Origin: Steroidobacteraceae bacterium
GTDB lineage: Bacteria > Pseudomonadota > Gammaproteobacteria > Steroidobacterales > Steroidobacteraceae
Direction of reading: 5' to 3'
DNA length: 41,307 bases
NCBI GenBank assembly: GCA_019683695.1
Contig: JADGHX010000023.1
Span: forward strand, 1-41,307
Both the position numbers and the translations under genes were made by a program. A model generated the notes under the pieces. The model was not told where the DNA came from and made no database searches. It saw only the letters and a list, made by a program, of their open reading frames with translations. Positions 1 through 7,788 of this stretch are shown piece by piece. Position 1 is the first letter of the stretch. Each line of letters starts with the position of its first letter.

Positions 1-404
1 CTGTTCTTCGGCTTCTCTAACCTGCATCATAGTGCAGTTTTAGGCTAAATTTTAGCAGTAACTGATAATATAGAGAAGGTTACCGCGAGTACAGCGAAGA
101 CGACCTGAAATCGTGTCCGGCACGCACGACTTTGCCCCGCTTGAACTTTCGGACAGCGTGCGTGCGCGAGGTGCGATTCCCGAGGGCTAATCGCCCTTGC
201 CCGAGGGGTCCGGATCTCCGCAATGCCGGTGTCGGCCCGGCTAGAGTGTTTCGCGCTTCAGCCGTCTTTGCAGAGGCTCGTATTGCGGGTGCATGAGCCT
301 GTATGCGCCGATCTTTACGTCAGATGGGCAAGGCCGGATCGAAACACCTCGAGGCCTGCTTGGGATGCTCGAGAGCGGATCGCGCCTCGCGCGGCCGCTC
401 GCCC
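1..404. other. non-coding left edge, AT-rich start
   Basis: I see no convincing gene here. The first 100 bases are clearly richer in A and T than the rest of the window. They contain a 5-bp hairpin (22-37, CTGCA/TGCAG, followed by four T) and a perfect 13-base palindrome (44-56, GCTAAA-T-TTTAGC). Further on, a 9-bp inverted repeat (GCACGCACG at 120-128, CGTGCGTGC at 157-165) is separated by 28 bases. No tRNA fold was recognised. The short open frames here look like shadows of high-GC DNA. Confidence 0.5.
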
Positions 405-1064
405 TCACGAGCCCGAAGCTTGCTGCGCCGGAACCGGCAGGCCGCGCCAGCGCCGCACCACGCGCTGGAAGAACAGACTGTTCGGAATTTGCAGCAAGGC
501 CCCGCCGCTGTCACCTTGCGGGGCGATCTCTCGCAACGTGGTGTAGATCAGATTCACGTCGATCACCTGACCGCGCAGGCCAGGCTTTTCGCCATTCTCG
601 AGCAGCTCGATGTAGTCGTTGATGCGAAAGGGGCGCGACGTGATGATCAGGAACGTGCAGAAGATGTTCGACAGCACGCTCCACGCCGCGAAGAACGCGA
701 TGGCTGCCACGGCCGTGAAGCCGGTGAGCGCCGTCCAGATGACCGTAGCCGATACGCCCAGTTGCTCGAGGATGAGCAACAGGGCCGCCGTGGTGATGAG
801 GAAGGACGCCGTCCGGCGCAAACCGGCCACCAGCTCCGGCGGCAGAATGGACCGCGCGCCCAGGTGATCGACCAGCGAGCGCAGGAGTCTGCGGGACAGC
901 CACGCGCCGCCGATGATCAACAGCAAGCGGCCGGTCGGCACGATGATGTGCATGGACTGCTGAACCCAGGACGGAAAGCTTTCTGGCATGACTCGGTCGT
1001 GAGCGAAAACGAAGTCGCGCATTATGGCCGAGTACGTCGTCCGGCTCAGGTCCCTTCCGCGCAC
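405..1064 (-). CDS. short MscS-family mechanosensitive channel
   Basis: Predicted inner-membrane channel of the small-conductance mechanosensitive (MscS) family, which releases solutes under hypo-osmotic stress. From the chosen start it is 219 residues. Hydrophobic segments lie near 39-60 and 84-103, and a long pore-type helix at 108-143 ends in the family-typical RPFRINDYIEL, followed by a beta domain with an IPNS motif near residues 195-198. The large C-terminal alpha/beta cage domain of E. coli MscS is missing; the protein stops soon after the beta domain, so this is a short member or a natural truncation. I chose the GTG at 1064 because GAGG (1071-1074) lies 6 bases upstream; GTG 1070 and ATG 1022 are alternatives. 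It is a lone gene with non-coding DNA on both sides. Family is well supported, gating role is inferred. Confidence 0.82.
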   Translation of the reverse strand: MRGRDLSRTTYSAIMRDFVFAHDRVMPESFPSWVQQSMHIIVPTGRLLLIIGGAWLSRRLLRSLVDHLGARSILPPELVAGLRRTASFLITTAALLLILEQLGVSATVIWTALTGFTAVAAIAFFAAWSVLSNIFCTFLIITSRPFRINDYIELLENGEKPGLRGQVIDVNLIYTTLREIAPQGDSGGALLQIPNSLFFQRVVRRWRGLPVPAQQASGS

Positions 1065-1175
1065 AGGCACCCTCGAGCAGCTGAAGCCCCTGTCTCGTTC
1101 AGCCGCTGATCCCGCGCAGAGCGCAGCACGGCGCGGGCAAGGGCATGGTCTGCGTCAAGGTGAAGCAGCCGAAAA

Positions 1176-1423
1176 GAGCCGGCGAGAAGCGAGCGTGGCG
1201 CTGTCCGGGCTCGCGGATGTGCCCGATGGAGTGGCCCGATTTGAGTGCGGCTCGGGCGCTCGGACACAGGGACCTCGCGCCGGCGGCCGCTCGCGGCAAT
1301 AGCAGGAGCGAAGCGAGCTGCGCGGCTCCCGGGCGCGCGTCCTTGCGCGATGAAGTGACGTGATTTGAGTGCGTCTCGGGCACTCGGGCGCCGGCTCCTC
1401 GACGCCCGGCCTCTTGTGGCGAA
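1176..1423. repeat. two degenerate ~124-bp direct repeats
   Basis: Two tandem units of about 124 bases can be aligned. The best core is 26 bases at 1238-1263 and 1362-1387, identical at 24 positions (GATTTGAGTGCG then CTCGGGC then CTCGG, with single differences). Similarity extends upstream over a GCGAAGCGAGC-like stretch and a CGATG-AGTG stretch, and downstream to a GGC(G)AAT end. This looks like an intergenic repeat family rather than coding DNA. Whether further copies exist in the genome cannot be told from the window. Confidence 0.5.
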
Positions 1424-1567
1424 TGCAAGGGACCCGTCCTTGCTGTGAAGCCGGCGCCGCGGCCGCCAACCTCACGAGTCCCGCAACCTTCCGCCCGCGG
1501 TCCGTCCGTCCCGGATGCCCCGACCGCGACGTTCAGCGATAGCGTCTCAAGACTGCCCGCTTCCCGT

Positions 1568-1619
1568 CGGCACTCCTCGTGCCGCGCGCCCATGGGGCAA
1601 CCCAAAGCGCGCCCATGGG
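1568..1619. repeat. hairpin and CCCATGGG direct repeat
   Basis: CGGCAC-TCCTC-GTGCCG (1568-1584) forms a perfect 6-bp stem. It runs directly into GCGCGCCCATGGG, which occurs twice (1584-1596 and 1607-1619) with a 10-base spacer; each copy contains the palindrome CCCATGGG. It lies 33 bases beyond the stop codon of the di-heme protein gene, so it could act at that transcript's 3' end, although no T tract follows. Confidence 0.4.
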
Positions 1620-1651
1620 CACGTACAAGCGAAGGCGAGGGCGTTGCCGTG

Positions 1652-3247
1652 CTACTCCCGCTCGTTCGGATTGTTGAACAGCACGCTGAGGTTGATGCTC
1701 CCATGCCCCCGCTGCGGGAACCCCGGAGCAGTCGGGTCACCGGGATCGAGATTCGATGCCGTGTCATCGGGCGGGAAGAGCACGAGCGAGCTCAGGAATT
1801 CCAGCAGCGCGCCTTTGGAGCTCTCGGGAAGCGCGGCGAACGCGTTCCGTTCGCTCAACGCCTCACCGCCGTGACGCAGGATCACTTCCTGCAGATTGAT
1901 GCTGCGACCATCATGTCCATAGGGCGCAGTGGAGCCGACGCCCCACAGCGGTTCGGTCATGAATTCCGTCTGCAGCGAGCCATCGTAGTTGCGCTCGTGG
2001 AACTTCGGGCCCAGGTCGTGCCGCTTGAGGTCCGCGAAGAAGTTGCGCACGACGAACGACTGTTGCGCCGGCAGCTTCAGCGTCGGGTGACCGGAGCCGT
2101 CGTTCTGCTCGATGATCCGGAGCGAGACGGTCGAGAACAGCTGATTGAAGATGCCTCGCTGCGGGTCGTAGACCGTCTCGACATCCGCGACACGACGGTC
2201 GTGATTGATCGTCAGGTTCTGAATGTGGCAGCGGTTGCAGCCAATCTGGTTGAAGACCGCGAGACCCTGTTGCGTCTGCGGAGTCTGCTGGTAGGTCGCC
2301 GGCTTGAAGTAGTTGAGGAGATAGAACTCCATGTAATCGACGAGTGCCTGAGGCAACTCGTTCAGCACACCGTCGCCGTCGGAGTCCTGCCCGGGGAAGC
2401 TCGCCGGCGGCGCTTCGATGCGATCCAGGCGCCCGTCCAGCACCATGCCCGCCGGCGTCGTGATGCGACCCCCGTTCGCGGCCTGCGCGAGCAGCGGGTC
2501 CACCGCATCGATGCCCATTTCCGCGTTGAACGCGCCCACGGCGAATTCGCGAATGGAGATCGTGCCGCCATGGGCGAAGAACGGCCGCACTCTCAGGTCC
2601 GCATTGACGCCGTCGACCTGCGAGGTATCCACGCTGCCGTTCGGGAACGCTCGGATCACACCGTAGTCGATGCCCTTGCTCGTGAGGACGCGGGTAACGG
2701 GTATGCCCGTGGCACGCGCCTGCGCGATGGCCTGTGCACGAATGGCGCGCAGATCCGCCGTGATCTCATCGGCGAGCATTTCCTGCAGGCCGAGCCCGAA
2801 GAGATGGGGTGCGTCACGACTATCCGGCCGGGTTGCGACGTCGCCCCCGAAACCGGCGGCGCCGCGCGGGCGGCCATGGCAACCCGCGCAACTGTCGGCG
2901 ATTCCTGCGCCGATGCTCGCATCGGCTTCGATGTTTCCCGTTCCGTCGCCGGTGCGTGGCCCGAGTCCCTGCCATTCGGTGAATTTGCGCTGGAAGAGCT
3001 GCCGTCCGCGGCGGATGGCGCGCGCCGGATCGCGCTTGATGATGTAGATGGACGAATTGGGCGTCATCACATTGCCGACACCCGCGGCCACCTGCTCGCC
3101 GAGTGACTTCGCGATGCCCACGTTCTCGTTGTTCGGAGATTGCTGGAGATCCACCAACTGCGCGTGCGCCGCCGGCATCACGAGCACCGCGAGTGTCGCA
3201 GCGAGATGAAAGCTCCAGTGGGAAATTGAACGTCTGCCGGAATCCAT
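1652..3247 (-). CDS. di-heme c-type oxidoreductase (DHOR-like)
   Basis: Predicted periplasmic di-heme cytochrome of the di-heme oxidoreductase/peroxidase-like group (531 aa). Two CxxCH heme sites are visible: CAGCH at 120-124 and CNRCH at 337-341. A late TEPLWGVGSTAPYGHDGRS motif resembles the distal segment of these enzymes. ATG 3247 is chosen because it gives a clear signal peptide (charged start, hydrophobic core, AHA-Q at 27-30); a longer frame to 3373 adds an unlikely Arg-rich leader. Between the hemes is DSDGDGVLNE (288-297), a calcium-loop-like motif. The gene is divergent from a TonB-dependent receptor, with a Fur-box-like site between them, which hints at a role in iron acquisition such as redox treatment of an iron complex. 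Substrate unknown; an ordinary peroxidase is the alternative. Confidence 0.85.
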   Translation of the reverse strand: MDSGRRSISHWSFHLAATLAVLVMPAAHAQLVDLQQSPNNENVGIAKSLGEQVAAGVGNVMTPNSSIYIIKRDPARAIRRGRQLFQRKFTEWQGLGPRTGDGTGNIEADASIGAGIADSCAGCHGRPRGAAGFGGDVATRPDSRDAPHLFGLGLQEMLADEITADLRAIRAQAIAQARATGIPVTRVLTSKGIDYGVIRAFPNGSVDTSQVDGVNADLRVRPFFAHGGTISIREFAVGAFNAEMGIDAVDPLLAQAANGGRITTPAGMVLDGRLDRIEAPPASFPGQDSDGDGVLNELPQALVDYMEFYLLNYFKPATYQQTPQTQQGLAVFNQIGCNRCHIQNLTINHDRRVADVETVYDPQRGIFNQLFSTVSLRIIEQNDGSGHPTLKLPAQQSFVVRNFFADLKRHDLGPKFHERNYDGSLQTEFMTEPLWGVGSTAPYGHDGRSINLQEVILRHGGEALSERNAFAALPESSKGALLEFLSSLVLFPPDDTASNLDPGDPTAPGFPQRGHGSINLSVLFNNPNERE

Positions 3248-3362
3248 GGCGGCCCCCCTGATCGGCGCGGTGACTTCGGGGGCGAGGCTAGGCGGCGAGG
3301 TGCCGCGCCGGAATAGACCCGGGGATTCGGATCTTTCGGATCGGCACGGTCTGGATACCTGC

Positions 3363-3394
3363 TTGCGATACAAACAAGAATCGTTATCATTTGC
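3363..3394 (+). promoter_or_regulatory. promoter with Fur-box-like operator
   Basis: TTGCGA (3363-3368), a 16-base spacer and TATCAT (3385-3390) form a plausible sigma70 promoter reading toward the receptor gene. Overlapping the spacer and the -10, positions 3376-3394 read on the minus strand match the 19-base Fur consensus (GATAATGATAATCATTATC) at 13 of 19 positions, including an unbroken AATGATAA block. Binding there would block the promoter when iron is plentiful. The site lies 62 bases before the receptor start and 129 bases before the di-heme gene, so it could control both. Confidence 0.6.
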
Positions 3395-3456
3395 ACCCGG
3401 TTTTCATCTCCGGGCCTTCCAGGCGGCTCGGAATCCACAAGCGAAAGAGAAGAACT

Positions 3457-5568
3457 GTGCGAAAAGGGTTCATGTGGTCTGCGGCCATGATGGCGGCCGG
3501 CTTGAGTGGCGCGCTTCACGCGCAATCGTCAGCTTCCGCAGGTGAGGCCGCAGGCGAGGCGCCCCTGCCAGCGGTGCTCGTTACAGCGCAGCGCGAACAG
3601 CGCACCAGCAAGGGCGCGACCGGTCTCGATCTCGCCATCAAGGACACGCCGCAATCCATCAGCGTGGTCACGGACCAGCAGATGCGCGACTTCGGCGCGG
3701 ATAGCCTCAACGACGCCCTGCGTCTCGCCACGGGCATCAACGTGGAGGAGTGGGAAACCAACCGCACGAACTACATGGCGCGCGGCTTCGAGATCAAGAA
3801 CACGCAGATCGACGGCATCGGGCTGCCGAACGACTGGGGCATCGTCACCGGCGCGATGGACGCGCTCGGGTACGAGAAGCTCGAAGTGATCCGCGGCGCC
3901 AACGGGCTGCTCACCGGCGTCGGCAACTCCTCCGGCACCATCAACTACGTACGCAAGCGGCCCACGAACCAGCGCCAGGGCAGCATCGGCCTGACGGGCG
4001 GTTCGTACGATCTGCGCCGCCTCGAAGCGGACTATTCCACGCCTTTCACCGCAACGGGCTCGTGGGCCGGTCGCATCGTGCTCGCCACGGAAGACAAGGG
4101 CTCGCACGTGCGCGGCATGAGCAACGATCGCACGTTCGTCTACGGCGTGATCGACGGCCAGATCGGCGAGCGCTCCACACTGGCAGTCGGTTACTCATTT
4201 CAGGACGCAAATACCGACGGCAACATGTGGGGTGCGCTAGTGCTCTCGAACAGCGACGGGACGCAGGCCGAGTTCGATGAGAGCGCCTCCACTTCGCAGG
4301 ACTGGACGTTCTGGGACACGAAGAACCAGACCGCCTTCGCCGAGTACACCTACGCGCTTCCCCACGATTGGGAAGTGAAGCTGAGCTACAACTACCGCGC
4401 GTTCGAGGACGACAGCAAACTGTTCTTCGTGTATTCGAACACGGGGCTCGATCCGCAGACGGGCCTCGGGCTCCGCGGGTGGCCGGGCAGCTGGGCCACC
4501 GACGACGACGCACACATGCTGGATCTCTCCAGCACCGGCACATTCAGCCTGTTCGGGCGCGAGCACGAGTTGGTTGTCGGAATCAGTCATTCCACCGGCA
4601 AGCGCACGCTGTATTCGCGCGCAGCGGACCCGGACGCACCCGCCTGGGGCGCATTGCCTGCGTTCCCGTACCCTGGTGACGTCGTTCCCGAACCCGCCTG
4701 GGGCCCGAAGACCTTCTACTCGGTGACGAACCAGGAGCTCAATCGCGCCTACGGCACCACGCGACTGCACCTCACGGAAAAGCTCGCCACAGTGCTCGGG
4801 TTCAACTGGGCGGAGTATCACCGCGATGGCGAGCAAACCGGCTCGCCCTTCGACCAGACCGAGCGCGAGCTGAGTCCGTACGCAGGCGTCACGTATTCAT
4901 TCCGGGACAACCTGCTCGGCTACGTGAGCTATTCGGACATCTACCAGCCGCAGGACTACTACGACATCCACGGCGCGTATCTGGCCGCCTCGAAGGGTCT
5001 CAACTACGAAGTGGGCGTCAAGGCGGAGTGGCTGGACAAGCGCCTGCTCACGACACTCGCCTGGTTCAAGGCGGAGCAGGAAGGGCTCGGAACCTTCGCC
5101 GGGCTCAATGCCGACGGCAACTATTACTACGAAGGCGTGGATGTGACCTCGAAGGGCTTCGAGGCGGAGATCACCGGGCGCCTGAACGAGTACGTCGACC
5201 TCGTGCTCGGGTTCACGTCACTGCAACTCACGGGCGAAGACGGCGCAGACCTCTACGAATGGGTGCCACGCCGTACGGCCAACCTCGCGCTCACCACCAA
5301 ACTTCCCGGCAAACCGGCCATTGCCCTGGGCCTGAACGGCAGGTGGCAGAGCAAGGTTTCCAACGTGGACGGATACAACGGCGGAGTCGTCCGGCAGGGC
5401 AGCTACGCCACGCTGAACATCTTCGGGCGCTGGGACATCACCCAGCGAGCCAGCGCCCGCGTGAACATCAACAACATCACGGACGAGAAATACATCACGA
5501 GCCTCTACCAGGTGGGCTTCTACGGCGCGCCGCGTAATTACACCGTGAATCTGGTGTATCAGTTCTGA
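3457..5568 (+). CDS. TonB-dependent siderophore receptor
   Basis: Outer-membrane receptor for a ferric siderophore, energised by TonB-ExbB-ExbD (703 aa). A signal peptide ends at ALHA (residue 22), followed by a TonB-box-like LPAVLVTA (37-44). The plug domain has the siderophore-receptor signature (DTPQSISVVTDQQM, then LEVIRGANGLLTGVGNSSGTINYVRKRP). A 22-strand-type barrel follows, ending in the outer-membrane C-terminus NLVYQF. There is no N-terminal signalling extension, so no sigma-factor relay is expected. I prefer GTG 3457, preceded by the purine-rich AAAGAGAAGA; ATG 3472 is possible, and the frame runs back to a TTG at 3391 that overlaps the operator. Resembles FhuE/FpvA-type receptors; the siderophore cannot be assigned. 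Confidence 0.93.
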   Translation: MRKGFMWSAAMMAAGLSGALHAQSSASAGEAAGEAPLPAVLVTAQREQRTSKGATGLDLAIKDTPQSISVVTDQQMRDFGADSLNDALRLATGINVEEWETNRTNYMARGFEIKNTQIDGIGLPNDWGIVTGAMDALGYEKLEVIRGANGLLTGVGNSSGTINYVRKRPTNQRQGSIGLTGGSYDLRRLEADYSTPFTATGSWAGRIVLATEDKGSHVRGMSNDRTFVYGVIDGQIGERSTLAVGYSFQDANTDGNMWGALVLSNSDGTQAEFDESASTSQDWTFWDTKNQTAFAEYTYALPHDWEVKLSYNYRAFEDDSKLFFVYSNTGLDPQTGLGLRGWPGSWATDDDAHMLDLSSTGTFSLFGREHELVVGISHSTGKRTLYSRAADPDAPAWGALPAFPYPGDVVPEPAWGPKTFYSVTNQELNRAYGTTRLHLTEKLATVLGFNWAEYHRDGEQTGSPFDQTERELSPYAGVTYSFRDNLLGYVSYSDIYQPQDYYDIHGAYLAASKGLNYEVGVKAEWLDKRLLTTLAWFKAEQEGLGTFAGLNADGNYYYEGVDVTSKGFEAEITGRLNEYVDLVLGFTSLQLTGEDGADLYEWVPRRTANLALTTKLPGKPAIALGLNGRWQSKVSNVDGYNGGVVRQGSYATLNIFGRWDITQRASARVNINNITDEKYITSLYQVGFYGAPRNYTVNLVYQF

Positions 5569-5591
5569 TCCCCTGACCGCGTGACTCCGGG

Positions 5592-5609
5592 GCCGGCGCT
5601 CACGCCGGC
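5592..5609. terminator. GC-rich hairpin after receptor gene
   Basis: GCCGGCG-CTCA-CGCCGGC is a perfect 7-bp stem with a 4-base loop, 23 bases past the receptor stop codon. There is no T tract after it, so it is either a weak or non-canonical terminator or an mRNA 3' stabiliser. Confidence 0.35.
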
Positions 5610-5726
5610 TCCGAACGCCTGCTCCGCCACGCGAGAAGCCGCAGCTCCGGAGGGAACCGCCCGGCTGTCCCGGCAGTTCTGCAAGGGAACACCGCTCCCG
5701 CAACGGCCAAGTCCCGCAGGCAACCG

Positions 5727-6272
5727 ATGGCACGCCACGCTCCTGTCCACGAGCACAGCCCAGGTCTCAACGCCGTCATCGAGCGCAACATCGCGGCGCT
5801 CGTCGAGCGCGGGCGGCAGGAACAACGCCGCCTCGGTCGGCAGGAGCGGGTGGCGGACTGGGTGACGCGGTGGGCGGGCAGCATGGTGTTCGTCTATCTG
5901 CACCTGGCGCTCTTCGGGGTCTGGATTCTGACGAACACGGGTGTGCTTCCGGTGCTCCCGCGGTTCGACCCCAGTCTCGTGATACTCGCGATGTTCGCGT
6001 CCGTGGAAGCAATCTTCTTGTCCACCTTCGTGCTCATCTCGCAGAACCGCATGTCGGCCGCCGCAGAGAAGCGTTCCGAGCTGGATCTGCAGATCAGCCT
6101 CCTCGCCGAGCACGAGGTAACGCGACTCATCAGGATGGTGAGCGCGCTCGCGAAGAAGGCGGGTGTGGAGCAGCCCGAAGCGGCGGAGCTTACGGACCTT
6201 CAGAAGGACATTGCACCGGAAAAGGTGCTGGACCGGATCGAGGAAGACGCCGCAGACACGCGCGACCGATAA
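5727..6272 (+). CDS. DUF1003 family membrane protein
   Basis: A 181-residue inner-membrane protein of the DUF1003 family, whose function is not established. A charged N-terminal helix (15-45) precedes two transmembrane segments (about 51-71 and 83-105). Next comes the family-typical SQNRMSAAAEKRSELDLQ, a cytoplasmic helical tail, and a charged C-terminus. Length fits the family. ATG 5727 has only a weak AGG upstream (5718-5720). It stands alone, converging with the FHA gene to its right across a hairpin. The family is clear from the two-helix core plus the RSELDLQ motif; I would not assign a role. Confidence 0.88.
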   Translation: MARHAPVHEHSPGLNAVIERNIAALVERGRQEQRRLGRQERVADWVTRWAGSMVFVYLHLALFGVWILTNTGVLPVLPRFDPSLVILAMFASVEAIFLSTFVLISQNRMSAAAEKRSELDLQISLLAEHEVTRLIRMVSALAKKAGVEQPEAAELTDLQKDIAPEKVLDRIEEDAADTRDR

Positions 6273-6280
6273 GTGCGCCC

Positions 6281-6320
6281 GACCAGCCACAGCGCTGCAG
6301 ACACGCAGCTGTGGTCGGTC
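6281..6320. terminator. probable bidirectional terminator
   Basis: Between two convergent genes lies a long interrupted hairpin. CCACA (6286-6290) pairs with TGTGG (6310-6314), and the inner GCTGC (6294-6298) pairs with GCAGC (6305-6309). An outer GACC (6281-6284) pairs with GGTC (6317-6320). A short T-containing run follows on the plus strand. Position and fold suit termination of both genes, though the T tract is poor. Confidence 0.45.
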
Positions 6321-6385
6321 TTGATGATTGTGTCGCGCGGTCCGCAGCCGGTTTGCGCCACCTGGCGCGCGACGGCGCGGCGTCG

Positions 6386-7654
6386 TCAGCTGCGCGGTTT
6401 GCGCATGAACTCGCGGTAGGCCAGCGAGAAGGCCTCGACGAACGTGTGCGGCAGCAGCTCGGCGGGCTTCTCGACGAGGTTGCGATAGAAGTCCCCGTAC
6501 AGATCCCAGTACTGGGCCCGTCCGCCGGAGCGCAGCTTGCCCCGGCGCGCGGCACGCTCGAAACGCGCCTCGAGCTCCGCCGGGTCCAGCCGACCGACGA
6601 ATTCGACGAACGCGTCTTTCACGGCATGCATCATCGCGTGCTCGTGTTCCTTGGCGGTGTTCATCGCCTCGCGCAGCCATTGCACGGCGTCCAGTCGACG
6701 CGTTTCGTGCTGATGGAGCAGGGCGAGGAGCAGCTCCTCGACCGTCATGCGCGAGAGGGACGGGCGCGGGTCGTCCGGGTCCTGCGGCATCTCGATGCGG
6801 AAGCGGTTGCGGATCTCGTTGCGTGAGCGTTCCAGGTCCTTGAGGCCCACGAAGGTCTCGCGAAACAGCTGACCGACCACGTGCAACAGGCGCGTCTGTG
6901 CGTCCGCGGGCAAACGCTCGGCATCGATGCCCGCGCCCCGGCAGAAAGCCTGCAGGCCGCTCTGCACGTCATAGAGCGCGGGCGCGCTCGCGCCATTGCG
7001 CGGATCGCGGCCGGCGGCTTTCGCAAGCCGTGCGATGCGGCGGGCGATGGCCTCCTCATTGGGTTCCGGCTCGGGCTCCGGAGGCGTCATCTCCACGGGC
7101 TTCGGAATGCGCGCAACAGCCTGGCCGTATGCATTGACCGGTCTGAACCCGCCGCTTGCGGCCACGTCGTGGCTCGGCGGAGGTGTCGTGTCCGGAATGA
7201 GCAGGGCGTCCAGATCGAGCGCGGCGCCGATGTCCGTCTGCACGCCACCGCCAATCGCGCGCAGGGCGTGGATGCTCGTGGGCACGCCACCTGCACCGGT
7301 GATCTCGACGGGCGCGGCCGCCTCCGGCACGTCCGCATCGATCGAGACGGCGATCTGATATTCGCCGAGACGCAGCAGATCGCCGTTCTGCAGCTTGTGG
7401 ACCATGTGCTTGCCGATCGGCTGGTCCGCATCGTTGACGTACACGCCGTTCGTGCTGACGTCTTCGAGGTACCAGGCGCCCTGGCGGAACATCACGCGGG
7501 CATGGTGAGCGGAAACGTAGCGCAAAGGGTCGGGCAGCACCCAGTCATTGTCGGCGGAGCGGCCGATGGTGCCGCCGCCGACGCCGAAGACGATGCTGCT
7601 GCGGTCGCCGAGCGACCGACGATTATCACTGACGACGCGCAGGCGGAGCGCCAT
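6386..7654 (-). CDS. tagH: type VI secretion FHA-domain protein, TagH-like
   Basis: A 422-residue protein with an N-terminal FHA phosphothreonine-binding domain: GRSADNDW at 31-38, SAHH at 48-51 and STNGVYVN at 67-74, all recognisable FHA loops. A Pro/Ala-rich linker follows, then a C-terminal helical domain typical of the type VI secretion FHA protein (FRETFVGLKDLERSRNEIRNRFR, then YGDFYRNLVEKPAELLPHTFVEAF). In type VI systems TagH/Fha scaffolds post-translational control by the PpkA/PppA kinase-phosphatase pair. No other secretion gene is in this window, so it is an orphan or belongs to a dispersed system. ATG 7654 begins immediately before the FHA beta strands. Family call firm; function in this setting is inferred. 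Confidence 0.85.
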   Translation of the reverse strand: MALRLRVVSDNRRSLGDRSSIVFGVGGGTIGRSADNDWVLPDPLRYVSAHHARVMFRQGAWYLEDVSTNGVYVNDADQPIGKHMVHKLQNGDLLRLGEYQIAVSIDADVPEAAAPVEITGAGGVPTSIHALRAIGGGVQTDIGAALDLDALLIPDTTPPPSHDVAASGGFRPVNAYGQAVARIPKPVEMTPPEPEPEPNEEAIARRIARLAKAAGRDPRNGASAPALYDVQSGLQAFCRGAGIDAERLPADAQTRLLHVVGQLFRETFVGLKDLERSRNEIRNRFRIEMPQDPDDPRPSLSRMTVEELLLALLHQHETRRLDAVQWLREAMNTAKEHEHAMMHAVKDAFVEFVGRLDPAELEARFERAARRGKLRSGGRAQYWDLYGDFYRNLVEKPAELLPHTFVEAFSLAYREFMRKPRS

Positions 7655-7745
7655 GGCGCTTGAGCCTTCTCCAAATGTCCCCGAATGCGGGCACTGTCTG
7701 CGACCGCGCGACCTCTGACATCCGTCCCCGCCACGCGCCTAGACA

Positions 7746-7751
7746 TATAAT
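7746..7751 (+). promoter_or_regulatory. candidate -10 box before DUF1820-purL
   Basis: A perfect TATAAT lies 38 bases before the DUF1820 start. No good -35 hexamer is seen 16-18 bases upstream; CTGACA occurs but is 25 bases away. It would start transcription near 7758 and give a leader of about 31 bases. No PurR-like palindrome was recognised. Confidence 0.45.
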
Positions 7752-7788
7752 GCCCGCCCTAAATTAACAGCGACCCCCTGTGGTACCC

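Larger units (their letters stand above)
1065..1651. other. 587-base non-coding stretch with degenerate repeats
   Basis: No credible gene. Open frames on both strands are low-complexity, rich in Arg, Ala, Pro and Ser, and overlap each other. The stretch holds a degenerate direct repeat (about 1176-1423) and, near its right end, a hairpin plus a 13-base direct repeat (1568-1619), each listed separately. It lies between the upstream end of the MscS gene and the 3' end of the di-heme protein gene. Confidence 0.6.

Noticed and set aside
1099-1767. 222-codon minus-strand frame across the intergenic repeat
   Set aside because: It consists of the degenerate repeats and runs into the end of the di-heme gene; no domain is recognisable.
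1445-3106. 553-codon open frame on the plus strand opposite the di-heme gene
   Set aside because: Low-complexity Arg/Val/Glu-rich shadow; the minus-strand gene has a signal peptide and two heme motifs.
7715-7751. CTGACA as a -35 for the TATAAT before DUF1820-purL
   Set aside because: The spacer is 25 bases, too long for sigma70.
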